This document shows positions 26,553 to 35,149 of a DNA stretch of 64,000 nucleotides, one piece after another. The stretch comes from Methanomicrobiales archaeon. Its GTDB lineage: Archaea; Halobacteriota; Methanomicrobia; Methanomicrobiales; JACTUA01. Positions within the stretch are counted from its first letter, which is position 1. The number at the start of each line of letters is the position of its first letter. The stretch covers positions 503,723 to 567,722 of the forward strand of contig JACTUA010000001.1 of assembly GCA_015660865.1 (NCBI GenBank), in the 5' to 3' direction. The position numbers were made by a program, and so were the translations under genes. Under the pieces are notes generated by a model, which saw only the letters and a program-made list of their open reading frames with translations, was not told the origin of the DNA and ran no database searches.

Positions 26553-27724
26553 GCAACCCCGGTCCTGCCATCTCTTCTCCTGCGCAAGGCATCAAGGGTG
26601 GTCACTCTCCTCTCTCCCCTGGAACGGTCTGTGATGGTGACCCGTGCTGAACAGCAGAGGCAGGGATCAATGGCATCGGTGACGATGGCCACATCAGCAA
26701 GGTAGACCCCTTTGAGCATCTCGGACATGACAAGCCAGTTGGCAAGGGTCGGTGCGCGGATCTTTATCCTTTCAGGCATGTTGCTCCCGTTGCTCTTGAT
26801 ATAATGGATCAGCTCGCCCCGGGGTGCCTCGTACCTGCTCACCGCCTCTCCGGCAGGGACCTTGGCCGGTGCCTTCACCCGTATATCCCCGCCCGGGAGT
26901 TCCTCGAGGACCTGGTTGCACATCCGGATGCTCTGGAGGATCTCCGATGCCTTCACGAAACCTCTCCCCCAGACATCGCAGGTATCGGTAGTCACGACGG
27001 AGAAATCGAGATCCTCATACGCAGCATAGGGATCGTCAGCACGGACATCCATTTTCACATTCGATCCACGGAGTGTAGGACCAACAGCACAGAGCTGTTT
27101 TGCCAGTTCCGTGGGAAGGTTCGCGATGCCCCTGGTTCTCTTGAGAAATGTCTCTTCTTCGGTGATGACATGAACATAGTACGCCGCCCTCTCCTCGAGA
27201 AATTCCAGTCCCCTCTTCAGGCTCTCCCTATCCTCCTCCCGGATGTCCCTCCTCACCCCGCCGATAGTATTCATGGCATAGTGAATCCGGTTTCCGGAGA
27301 TCTGTTCGAGCATATCGTTCACCCTCTCCCGGTCCTTCCAGGTGTACATCAGGAGGGTGTCCCACCCGATCTCATGCCCTGCAATCCCTATCCAGAAGAG
27401 ATGGCTCTGTATCCTCTCAAGCTCGCCGATGAAGGACCGTATGTATCGTGCCCGTTCCGGAATCTCGAGCCCGAGGATCTCCTCGACCCCCTGGCAGTAG
27501 CAGGTGGCATGGCTGTGGGAGCAGATCCCGCATACCCGCTCCATGAGGTATAGGTTCTGGATGTAGGTCCGGGCTTCCGTAGCCTTCTCCACCCCCCGAT
27601 GATTAAACGAGATGATGATGTCTGCATCAACCACCCTCTCCCCATCAACGGAAATGTCAAGCCTCATCGGCTCCTTGAAGCAGGGGTGCTGGGGACCGAT
27701 AGGGATGACAATACTCTCCTTCAT
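26549..27724 (-). CDS. group 4 [NiFe]-hydrogenase large subunit, NuoD-like (operon 2)
   Basis: The 391-residue protein keeps all four NiFe ligands: C65 and C68 in ERVCGICSHSHAT, and C355 and C358 in DPCLCCSAR, with an extra Cys between the last pair. A tail of about 30 residues after the Arg would need cleavage, although operon 2 has no protease gene of its own. By eye it is only about half identical to its operon 1 partner. The two complexes are therefore clearly separate isoenzymes and not a fresh duplication. Confidence 0.94.
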   Translation of the reverse strand: MKESIVIPIGPQHPCFKEPMRLDISVDGERVVDADIIISFNHRGVEKATEARTYIQNLYLMERVCGICSHSHATCYCQGVEEILGLEIPERARYIRSFIGELERIQSHLFWIGIAGHEIGWDTLLMYTWKDRERVNDMLEQISGNRIHYAMNTIGGVRRDIREEDRESLKRGLEFLEERAAYYVHVITEEETFLKRTRGIANLPTELAKQLCAVGPTLRGSNVKMDVRADDPYAAYEDLDFSVVTTDTCDVWGRGFVKASEILQSIRMCNQVLEELPGGDIRVKAPAKVPAGEAVSRYEAPRGELIHYIKSNGSNMPERIKIRAPTLANWLVMSEMLKGVYLADVAIVTDAIDPCLCCSARVTITDRSRGERRVTTLDALRRRRDGRTGVA

Positions 27725-27745
27725 ACAACCACCTTCCGTCCCATC

Positions 27746-28183
27746 TCACTGCACCATATAGTCCTTCCGGAGGGGATACACGTCGAGAGGCCAGTCATCC
27801 GGGAGGATAATTCTCCGTGGATCCGGAATATCCTTGACCATCACCCCGAACATCCCCTGGATCTCCCGTTCATACGTGAGGGCTCCCGGGAGGACGGGGG
27901 TCACGGTGGGTATGACCGGGTTCTCCCTGGGGATCTCCACCCTGACGGTGATCTCGTTGTTCTCCCAGTAGAGATGGTACAGGACCTCGAAGAGCTTCTC
28001 CTCGATCCGGTCCACCACCGAGATGGTTGAGAGATGGGTTACGCCCTGATCACGAAGAAATCCAAGCACTTCAATCAGGCGTTCCAGGGGGATGTGCACC
28101 ATGACCCGCCGTTCCCTGGGAACCCTGATGGCAATACCCGGAAACCTTCCCTCGATGAGCCCCCTGACCTCTTCACTCCTCAT
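27746..28183 (-). CDS. hydrogenase subunit, NuoC-like (operon 2)
   Basis: The 145-residue protein has the NuoC signature ALTYEREIQGMFGVMVKD followed by RRIILPDDWP and YPLRKDY. It lacks the basic C-terminal tail found in operon 1. The N-terminal half differs strongly from the operon 1 copy. A gap of 15 bases separates it from the NuoB-like gene upstream and 21 bases from the large subunit gene. Confidence 0.88.
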   Translation of the reverse strand: MRSEEVRGLIEGRFPGIAIRVPRERRVMVHIPLERLIEVLGFLRDQGVTHLSTISVVDRIEEKLFEVLYHLYWENNEITVRVEIPRENPVIPTVTPVLPGALTYEREIQGMFGVMVKDIPDPRRIILPDDWPLDVYPLRKDYMVQ

Positions 28184-28198
28184 TGCTATCCCCGGTCC

Positions 28199-28648
28199 TC
28201 ATGCCGCTGTACTATCGGCCGCCTGATCCCCGCGTGCTATTTTATTGAGGATCTGGACAACCCCGTCAATGATCTCGCTGGGCCTGGGCGGGCACCCGCC
28301 CACATACACATCGACCGGAATCACCCTGTCAATGCCGCCCTTCACACTATAGCATCCATGGTAGACGCTGCCGGAGCATCCACAGACCCCCACCACCATG
28401 ACAAACCTCGGTTCAGCCATTTGATCGTAGACCCTCCGGAGCCTTGCCTCGGTCTGCAGGGTTACAGGGCCGGTCACGACAAGGATGTCGGCATGCCGCG
28501 GGCTTCCCTTGAGAAGAATCCCGAACCGTTCCACATCAAAGCGCGGGGTGAGGGCTGCCACGAGCTCGATATCACAGGCATTGCACCCGCCGGTATTAAA
28601 GTGGCATATCCAGGGGGATTTGATCCTAGCCCATTGCAGGAGACTCAT
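28199..28648 (-). CDS. [NiFe]-hydrogenase small subunit, NuoB-like (operon 2)
   Basis: The 149-residue protein has the four cluster ligands C22 and C25 (CNACDIE), C89 (GVCGCSG) and C119 (GCPPRP). Two extra cysteines lie nearby, C91 and C99. The PRFDVERFGILLKGSPRHADIL segment is nearly identical to operon 1, while the ends differ. It lies 2 bases after the NuoA-like gene. Confidence 0.93.
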   Translation of the reverse strand: MSLLQWARIKSPWICHFNTGGCNACDIELVAALTPRFDVERFGILLKGSPRHADILVVTGPVTLQTEARLRRVYDQMAEPRFVMVVGVCGCSGSVYHGCYSVKGGIDRVIPVDVYVGGCPPRPSEIIDGVVQILNKIARGDQAADSTAA

Positions 28649-28650
28649 CT

Positions 28651-28974
28651 CTACCTCGCGATAAGGACTGCCATCCCGAACATGACGAGACTCAGGTACA
28701 TCAATGGCAAGCTGTAGGCGGTTATTCCGAAGGACGTACAGGTGACCAGCGCTCCGACATGAAGGATGGTGAAGAGATACGCAACGTGGTAGAAATTATA
28801 ATTCGGCCTCACCTTCTTCTCCGGTGCAACCTCCCCGCACGCATACGACGATAGTTTCCAGCCGGCGTCCCTGAGCGGGGGTGCCAGCATTGTCCCAGCT
28901 TTATAAAGAAGTATCCCCACCCCAAGGTAGACCATAAAAACCACCACGGGATTCAGGATCTCGACTGGAGCCAT
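28651..28974 (-). CDS. hydrogenase membrane subunit, MbhI/NuoA-like (operon 2)
   Basis: The 107-residue protein has three membrane helices and a loop with SSYACGEVAPEKK, close to the NuoA 'YECG' loop. I chose the ATG at 28974 because this N-terminus then lines up with the operon 1 protein without a gap. A GTG at 29034 would overlap the upstream stop and add 20 polar residues. A TATATAGG-like stretch lies just upstream and could be an internal promoter. Confidence 0.75.
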   Translation of the reverse strand: MAPVEILNPVVVFMVYLGVGILLYKAGTMLAPPLRDAGWKLSSYACGEVAPEKKVRPNYNFYHVAYLFTILHVGALVTCTSFGITAYSLPLMYLSLVMFGMAVLIAR

Positions 28975-29030
28975 ATGAGACACTGGATGATGGTGTGAAC
29001 CCCTATATACCACTGAGGGAAGATAAAGGT

Positions 29031-30554
29031 TCACACCGGGAAGAACTGATGAAAGAGGTAGGCTGCAGCTGGTGAGACAATTCCGAGCCCTATCTGGGGA
29101 AAGATACCGAGAATGAGGGTAAAGAGGGTTGCAACCAGGATCGTCGCCTGCATGAGGGGGGGGACCGGCTTTATCTCCGTCACCTTCTGTCCCTTCTCCT
29201 TCGAGAACATGATAGTGTTGATGGAGGGGAGGTAATATCCAAGGGAGAGGACGATGTTTCCCAGCATGAGGAAGACGAAGAGGATTGCCAGGCCTCCTGC
29301 TTCAATTCCCGCACGGCAGATAAAGATCTCGCTGATGAATCCTGTCATGGGCGGCATGCCGTTCAATGCAAGAATACAGAGCGTATAGGATATCCCGACA
29401 AGCGGGAGGGCCTTTCCGATCCCCTTCATCTCATCAAGATTTCTTGTCTGGATCGCATAGAGGAAAGCGCCAGCGCACAGGAATGCTCCGCCCTTCATGA
29501 ACACGTGCCCGAGAATATGGTAGAGTCCCCCGATGAAGCCAAGCTCCGTTCCTCTTCCCGAGAGACCCATTCCGAAGGCGAAGGCCAGCATGATATATCC
29601 CATCTGCGCGATGCTCGAACATGCGAGCATCCTCTTCAGGTCGCGCTGTTTCAAAGCAATGAGATTTCCCAGGCACATGGTGACTGCGGCAAAAAGTGCA
29701 AGGGTGAGGCCAAAGGTGAGGTGGGGTGCGAGGCCGGAGAGGGGCATCAGTGCCTTGACGAGCGCAATGAGTCCGGCCTCTATGACAATCCCCGAGAGCA
29801 TTGCACTGATTCCGCTTGGCGCAACGCTGTGCGCGTCAGGGAGCCATGTGTGGAGGGGGACGATAGCTGCCTTGACGCCAAAGCCTGCCGCCATGAGCCC
29901 TCCTGCCATGAGGACGATACTCTGTACCGTCGCCGGTGCAACGGAGGAGAGGGCCGGCCCGATTCCGTCGATCTCGAGGGTCCCTGCATACACAAAGAGG
30001 ATGGAGAGTCCGAAGAGTGCGGTGATGGATCCTGCAGCACTCATGAGGGCATACCGTGTTCCCGCCTTCACAGGCTCCCAGGTACCCGTATGATAGGCCA
30101 CGAGGGGGAAGGATGCGATTGCCATCAGTTCAAAGAAGACATACATGTTGAACAGGTCCTGGGCAAGCCCGATCCCGAGGACCCCGGCTGCCATGAGCAG
30201 GAGAAGGGCGTAGTACTTCTCTGTCCCCGTATCCTCTTCCAGGGACCGGATGGAGTAAAGGCAGGAGATGATGAGAAGCGTGGTTCCCGCAATCCCGAGG
30301 AAGAGTGCCAGGGGATCGAGGGCGAGCCGGATCCCCCCGGGATTCATGGCGACAAAGGGGATCTTTCCTTCCTGTACCGCCGGGATGGCGGTAATGAGCA
30401 CCCCCAGGGTCGCAATGGCAAAGAGGGTGGCGATGCCCCCGGTATAACGGCTCCACCGCCGTTTTCCAACCCTGCCAAAGGTATATGCGGTAAGTGCCCC
30501 GAAGAGGAGCAGAAATTCAGGCAGAACCACCCAGACTGCATCACCCATGATCAT
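29031..30554 (-). CDS. antiporter-like hydrogenase subunit, NuoM/MrpD-like (operon 2)
   Basis: The 507-residue protein has about 14 membrane helices. The helix 5 Glu (FFELMAIASFPLV) and helix 7 Lys (GFGVKAAIVPLHTWLPD) are present. At helix 8 the usual Lys is Glu (E259 in GIVIEAGLIAL), and helix 12 has E409 (GFISEIFI) like NuoM rather than Lys. The operon 1 counterpart has Lys at both places. It overlaps the fused gene by 4 bases. Confidence 0.9.
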   Translation of the reverse strand: MIMGDAVWVVLPEFLLLFGALTAYTFGRVGKRRWSRYTGGIATLFAIATLGVLITAIPAVQEGKIPFVAMNPGGIRLALDPLALFLGIAGTTLLIISCLYSIRSLEEDTGTEKYYALLLLMAAGVLGIGLAQDLFNMYVFFELMAIASFPLVAYHTGTWEPVKAGTRYALMSAAGSITALFGLSILFVYAGTLEIDGIGPALSSVAPATVQSIVLMAGGLMAAGFGVKAAIVPLHTWLPDAHSVAPSGISAMLSGIVIEAGLIALVKALMPLSGLAPHLTFGLTLALFAAVTMCLGNLIALKQRDLKRMLACSSIAQMGYIMLAFAFGMGLSGRGTELGFIGGLYHILGHVFMKGGAFLCAGAFLYAIQTRNLDEMKGIGKALPLVGISYTLCILALNGMPPMTGFISEIFICRAGIEAGGLAILFVFLMLGNIVLSLGYYLPSINTIMFSKEKGQKVTEIKPVPPLMQATILVATLFTLILGIFPQIGLGIVSPAAAYLFHQFFPV

Positions 30555-33500
30555 GGGATCACCCTGATATTCCCTGCAAGGAGTGCGATGAGGAGACCAA
30601 GCCCACCGAGGGCGATGCCGGCAAGGTTCCAGTTCACGTCCATCTCATCCATCCGCATGGCAAACCTACCGGCGGAGTCGAGCCCGTGGACTGCGGCGCC
30701 CTTGGCGCCATGGTAGATGGCCCGGAATGCCGATTGCAGTCCCCCTGCGACGGTGACCAGTGCTTTCCCCGCGGCTCTGTAGAGGACATCCGCATCCCTG
30801 AGGCGGGTGTCGTGGGGTTCAAGGAGCCGCTTTCCGACGGTGAAGAAGAATGCCGCCGCTGCCCCGAGGATTAGGAGGGTTTCAGCGACATGGAGGGGAT
30901 CATACGCCTGGAAGGCGATATGAACGGGAAGGATCGGGTACAGAATGGCCGGATATACGCCGATTGCGATACATAATATGGCAGTCCCGATCATCGCTGC
31001 CTGCATCGGGAGTGGTGGATCGGAGGCTTCCGTGTCCCCGGGCCTTAAGAAGGCAAAATACCCGAGCTTAAGAAAGGACAGGAAGGTCCCGAAGGATGCA
31101 ATCTCCAGGAGCACCCACAGCCAGAGGTTTGTGTGTTCCGCCGCCAGGAGTACCATCCCCTTTGAGATAAAGCCATTGAAGAGGGGCATGCCCGAGATGG
31201 AGAAGGCGGCAACCCAGAATGCGATGGCGGTGACGGGCATCTTCCTCTGGAGGCCTCCGAGGCGGGAGAGAGTATTGTGGCCGGTCTTCCAGATAATCAC
31301 CCCGACGACCATGAAGAGGAGCGCCTTGTAGAGGATATGATTGAAGACATGGGCCATGCCACCGGAAAGGCCGAGCTGGCCGATCTCGTTTGCCGCCCCC
31401 AGCCATCCGAAGAGCCCTACACCGGCGACCATGTAGCCGACCTGCGAGATGATGTGGTAGGAGAGGAGACGCCGCATGTCGTTCTGGAAGATCGCGAAGG
31501 AGACGCCGAACACGGCCATGAGTGCCCCCATAAAAGCAATGATTTCCGTCCCCGGCTGCGCCCGGGCGAGGAGATACACCGCCGCTTTCGTTGTGTAAAC
31601 GCTTAAAAACACGCTGGCGACAAAGTTAGCCCGGGGGTAGGAATCCGGAAGCCAGGTATGGAGGGGGATGAACCCGACATTCACACCGATACCGAGCAGG
31701 ATGAAGACCGAAGCCCACATCTGGTACGTGGCATTCGGGATCCCGGACAGGGGCCCGACGAGCGGGCTGCCACCCCCGAGATAGAGCATGGCGATCCCTG
31801 CGCCGAGAAGGGCCCCGCCGAGTCCATGGAAGAGGAGGTAGCGGTACCCCGCCCCGATGGCCTCACCACCCTTCTGCCAGATCAGGAAGGTCGAGGTGAT
31901 GGCCATCAGCTCCCAGAAGATGAGGAGGGTGATCCAGTCACCCGCAAAGACTGCACCGAGCGAGGTGCCTGCGTAGAGCAGGGCAAAGAGGTGGAGACGG
32001 GGGGATGCAACGGCCGAAGCGTAGAGGATAGCGAGGAAGGTGATAATGGCAAAGATCACTCCCATCAGGTAGGAGAGGCTGTCCACTCTGAGAAGAGTCA
32101 GGGTATATCCCATGAAGGGCAGCTGCCACTGCAGTACACCAGCTGCCGGGCCGGTAAAGTAACCGCCGGGGAGGAGCAGCACATCGATGAGGGCAATCCC
32201 CCCAAGAGCGACGAGTCCGATCTGTCGCATCCGCCCCTTCAGCGCGAGCACGAGAGGTGCCCCGATAAGGAAGATCAGGAAAGGAGGCACCGCGGTGCCT
32301 AAAACAAGGGTTCCGGGCAGGAGGATCGCGGTACGGGTCACCTGCGCGGCAATCTGGGCAGAGAGCATGAAGGGACTCCCCGGGATCCCGGTCCAGAGGC
32401 CAAGGATCAGGGCGCCTGCAGCGGTTGCGAGCACCGGGCCACCAAGGGACCAGCGGGCTTCATGGATCTCCCCTTCTGAGGGGCGGAAGAATGCACGGAT
32501 GATAATAGGAAGGAAATACGCAAGGTTCAGGACACCCGATCCCGCGAGGACGAGGAGGATCCACCAGTCACCCGCGTTCCATGCACCGAGCGAGAGATAC
32601 CATTTGGCGACGAATCCCGCCATTGGCGGCAGACCCGCCATGGACAGGGTTGCAAGGGTGAATGCAATGAACTCCCTGGGCATCTTCCTGCCGATCCCAT
32701 TAAGCTGGGAGATCCTTGTCCTGCCTGTCTCCACCGATACCGCACCGGCAACAAAGAACATCGTCAGCTTGCCAAAGGCATGGGCGATGAATGCGTAGGT
32801 TGCCCCTATCACTGCCGCTGCCCTGCCCGCGTCCGTGACTCCGGAGATCCCCGGGGGCAGGAGAACGGCAGCTCCCAGGACCATGTAGGAGAGCTGGCTG
32901 ACGGTGGAGTACGCAAGCCGCAACTTGAAGTCATCCTGGAGGAGGGCAAGAAGGGACCCGACGATAATCGTGACGACTGCGGCGGCGATGACGACATTCT
33001 GGAGGCCGAGCCCCGTCATCAGACCGGGCCCGTACAGGTACAGCATGAGGCGCAGGAGCCCGAAGACCCCGGCATTCACGACAGCCACGGCGTGGAGGAG
33101 TCCGCTCACAGGGGTCGGTGCGATCATGGCGCTTGGCAGCCACCCATGTATGGGTACGAGGGCTGCCTTGACCCCGAAACCTGCCATCAGGAGGAGGAAG
33201 GCGAGACGGGCAAATCCGGGTGCGATGGTCGCAATACCGGCATTGCCACCCGCAACAAAGTCAAGGGTGTTCCCCATCGAGAGGAGGATCAGCATCCCTG
33301 CGAGGATGGCCACCCCCCCGCTCCAGGTATAAACTAGGTACTTGAGCCCTGCCGCGAACGCCTCGGGAGTCTCCTTATGGATGATGAGGGGGTAGGTGGC
33401 GACCGTGAGGATCTCGTAGAAGACAAAGAGGGAGAAGAGGTTGGAGGAGAGGGCAATGCCCATGATTGCGCCGATGACAATCGCAAAACACGCGTAGTAG

Positions 33501-33838
33501 CGGGTCTGGGCATGCTCTCGGAGCCCGCGCATATAGCCGATATTGTAGATGGTCGTGATGATCCAGAGGAGGGAAGCAAGGCATGCAAAGAGAAGGCCGA
33601 GCGCATCCGCAGCGAGCTGAAGACTGAACCCGGGAAATATCACCACCGCGGGTGTGGATGCAGGTATCGATGCAAATGCTGATGGCAGGGAGAGGGCTGT
33701 GAGGAGGAAGGTCAGGGTGGCCGTGGTGAGGGATGCCGCCTCCCGTGCGTTCGGGGAGTTCCTCAGGAGAAGGATGAAGAGGACACCGAGAAAGGGCATG
33801 CCGACTGTGAGGGCGAGCGCCCACTGCGGGAGATCCAT
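30551..33838 (-). CDS. fusion of two antiporter-like hydrogenase subunits (operon 2)
   Basis: The 1,095-residue protein has the same two-domain layout as the operon 1 fusion. Long stretches are identical or nearly so (for example HAQTRYYACFA, FGVKAALVP.HGWLPSAM). In domain 1 the helix 8 Lys is replaced: residue 255 is Asn (AVAVVNAGVFG) where operon 1 has Lys. In domain 2 the helix 7 position is Asn (N720), as in operon 1. The ATG is shared with the TGA of a 48-codon frame just upstream. Confidence 0.9.
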   Translation of the reverse strand: MDLPQWALALTVGMPFLGVLFILLLRNSPNAREAASLTTATLTFLLTALSLPSAFASIPASTPAVVIFPGFSLQLAADALGLLFACLASLLWIITTIYNIGYMRGLREHAQTRYYACFAIVIGAIMGIALSSNLFSLFVFYEILTVATYPLIIHKETPEAFAAGLKYLVYTWSGGVAILAGMLILLSMGNTLDFVAGGNAGIATIAPGFARLAFLLLMAGFGVKAALVPIHGWLPSAMIAPTPVSGLLHAVAVVNAGVFGLLRLMLYLYGPGLMTGLGLQNVVIAAAVVTIIVGSLLALLQDDFKLRLAYSTVSQLSYMVLGAAVLLPPGISGVTDAGRAAAVIGATYAFIAHAFGKLTMFFVAGAVSVETGRTRISQLNGIGRKMPREFIAFTLATLSMAGLPPMAGFVAKWYLSLGAWNAGDWWILLVLAGSGVLNLAYFLPIIIRAFFRPSEGEIHEARWSLGGPVLATAAGALILGLWTGIPGSPFMLSAQIAAQVTRTAILLPGTLVLGTAVPPFLIFLIGAPLVLALKGRMRQIGLVALGGIALIDVLLLPGGYFTGPAAGVLQWQLPFMGYTLTLLRVDSLSYLMGVIFAIITFLAILYASAVASPRLHLFALLYAGTSLGAVFAGDWITLLIFWELMAITSTFLIWQKGGEAIGAGYRYLLFHGLGGALLGAGIAMLYLGGGSPLVGPLSGIPNATYQMWASVFILLGIGVNVGFIPLHTWLPDSYPRANFVASVFLSVYTTKAAVYLLARAQPGTEIIAFMGALMAVFGVSFAIFQNDMRRLLSYHIISQVGYMVAGVGLFGWLGAANEIGQLGLSGGMAHVFNHILYKALLFMVVGVIIWKTGHNTLSRLGGLQRKMPVTAIAFWVAAFSISGMPLFNGFISKGMVLLAAEHTNLWLWVLLEIASFGTFLSFLKLGYFAFLRPGDTEASDPPLPMQAAMIGTAILCIAIGVYPAILYPILPVHIAFQAYDPLHVAETLLILGAAAAFFFTVGKRLLEPHDTRLRDADVLYRAAGKALVTVAGGLQSAFRAIYHGAKGAAVHGLDSAGRFAMRMDEMDVNWNLAGIALGGLGLLIALLAGNIRVIP

Positions 33839-33984
33839 CAGCCGTCATCCCCTCGGGCGAACCGGCCGGTGAACGCAGACTGGGGGGCTGTCCATCTCCC
33901 CTTCGCGACCAGGAGAGGGACGCGAACAATCCCGGGGATGAGGGTTAAAAGAACCGGCACGGTTCCCGTATCATCTGGCACCAT
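33838..33984 (-). CDS. possible 48-residue membrane-associated peptide between the NuoK-like and fused genes
   Basis: The 150 bases between the NuoK-like stop (33989) and the fusion start (33838) are filled exactly by one open frame. It begins with ATG at 33984, 4 bases after one stop, and its TGA shares a base with the next ATG. The peptide begins MVPDDTGTVPVLLTLIPGIV, has one hydrophobic stretch and ends in a basic, Gly-rich tail. Operon 1 has no such gene: there the two flanking genes overlap by one base. It could be a small extra subunit, a translational coupling frame, or a decayed remnant. Confidence 0.4.
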   Translation of the reverse strand: MVPDDTGTVPVLLTLIPGIVRVPLLVAKGRWTAPQSAFTGRFARGDDG

Positions 33985-33988
33985 CACA

Positions 33989-34297
33989 TCATCCCTTCAA
34001 TCCTGCAATCTGGTCGGCAAGGATCCCCCCCGTGTGCCGGAACACATTGACAATAAGGGCAAGGATCACCGAGATAAGGACAGCATCAACGAGGATCGCG
34101 GTAATGACGAGGGCCTGGGCCACGCCCGTGTTGTTCTGGAAAAAACCGGCGGCAATGAAGTTCAGAATGATCCCTTTCCCCATGATCTCAAGACCGATAA
34201 CGATTTTTATCAGATTTCCCTGGGAGATGACGCAGTACAGTCCCAGAAGAAAAATCACGACAGAGAGGAGGAAATATCCGGTGAAAAGGTCAGTCAC
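33989..34297 (-). CDS. hydrogenase membrane subunit, NuoK/MrpC-like (operon 2)
   Basis: The 102-residue protein has three helices with NLIKIVIGLEIMGKGIILNF and QALVITAILVDAVLISVI. The first conserved Glu is kept, and the second acidic position is Asp instead of Glu. I chose the GTG at 34297, which overlaps the upstream stop by 8 bases; the ATG-like frame from 34345 adds residues from the upstream gene's region and does not fit the family. It is clearly the paralogue of 15572-15895. Confidence 0.85.
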   Translation of the reverse strand: MTDLFTGYFLLSVVIFLLGLYCVISQGNLIKIVIGLEIMGKGIILNFIAAGFFQNNTGVAQALVITAILVDAVLISVILALIVNVFRHTGGILADQIAGLKG

Positions 34298-34520
34298 GGG
34301 GCGATTCCTCCCGAAGCAGCACCACGACACCGAAGGCTCCCGCAAGGAGAAGCATCACCTGACCCAGGATATCAAAGCCACGATACTCCCATAAGGCAGC
34401 GTTGAAGGATAGCATGCTGTCCACATGCGGGGGTTCTGTAACTCCCCCTCCGCCCAGGAGGAGGAGGCCCAGTGCGAGGACCAGGAAGATTGCCACCATC
34501 TCCTTCCTATCCGGTTTCAT
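34290..34520 (-). CDS. hydrogenase membrane subunit, MbhE-like (operon 2)
   Basis: The 76-residue protein has two membrane helices and the EYRGFDILGQVMLLLAGAFG segment that corresponds to the MbhE/MrpB C-terminal motif. It overlaps the MbhD-like gene by 14 bases. The loop between the helices is shorter than in the operon 1 copy, and sequence similarity to it is low apart from the motif. Confidence 0.72.
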   Translation of the reverse strand: MKPDRKEMVAIFLVLALGLLLLGGGGVTEPPHVDSMLSFNAALWEYRGFDILGQVMLLLAGAFGVVVLLREESPRD

Positions 34521-34767
34521 CCCCGTCCCTCCTCGTCAGGGATATGCCGGTTGCCAGAAGCGCGGTGACGAGGCCAGCACCCACACTGATCTCAACAACT
34601 CCGGCAAAGGGAGAAGAATACAGGAAGAATATTCCCCCGAGAAGGACGCTTCCTGTTGCAAGGCAGATGATAGAGTACAGGAGGTCCCGTGCCATCGCCG
34701 CACATACGAGGGAGATGAGGACGGCCCCCATGGCTGCGGGATGGATGATCCACAGACTATCTACCAT
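34507..34767 (-). CDS. hydrogenase membrane subunit, MbhD/MrpB-like (operon 2)
   Basis: The 86-residue protein matches the operon 1 MbhD-like protein in length and layout, with YSSPFAGVVEISVGAGLVTALL as the family motif. It is the first of eleven minus-strand genes including the 48-residue frame. It has no strong ribosome-binding site; GGAGACTCCC precedes the ATG. Confidence 0.8.
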   Translation of the reverse strand: MVDSLWIIHPAAMGAVLISLVCAAMARDLLYSIICLATGSVLLGGIFFLYSSPFAGVVEISVGAGLVTALLATGISLTRRDGDETG

Positions 34768-35149
34768 GGGAGTCTCCGGAGATCATCTCCTCCACTCTCA
34801 ATCCTCTGACCTGCCCTGGACATCTTCCGCAGATGGATGTGCCTGGAATGTTCCTGAATTCTCTCCCAACGCCGAGAGAAATATCCGTCTCGGTCATAAG
34901 GATGGAAGGGCATTCTTTCGCTCCAGGGGAGGGATACGAGAATTGATCTTTTAAACAGATTCATGATACCACAAAGCACAGCATAAAACTTTGGATATCC
35001 GTTTCCACAAATCCGGTGAAGTGGAAGCTTGTTTCAGGCCCCCTTGCCATAGAAATTTCGGAGGGTCGTCGAAACATATGCCATCCGTGTTTCAGGGGAT
35101 GGTAAAAGATTGGGGGGAGCCGCCTGAACAGGGGACATGGCAATCCCCT
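34768..35149. promoter_or_regulatory. promoter and leader of hydrogenase operon 2
   Basis: The 382-base gap separates pdxT from operon 2, both on the minus strand. On that strand TTTAAAA (about 34947-34953) runs into GATCAATT (34941-34948) and then CGTATC (34933-34938). The same two short words occur at the operon 1 promoter. The leader, about 165 bases, can form CCGAGA/TCTCGG (about 34867-34890) and GGAGATGATCTCC near the start codon. An open frame at 34761-34979 has no coding character. Nothing is evident in 34990-35149 apart from scattered T-runs after pdxT. Confidence 0.4.

Noticed and set aside
34761..34979. 72-codon minus-strand frame ahead of operon 2
   Set aside because: It overlaps the MbhD-like start, has no ribosome-binding site, and runs through the promoter elements.
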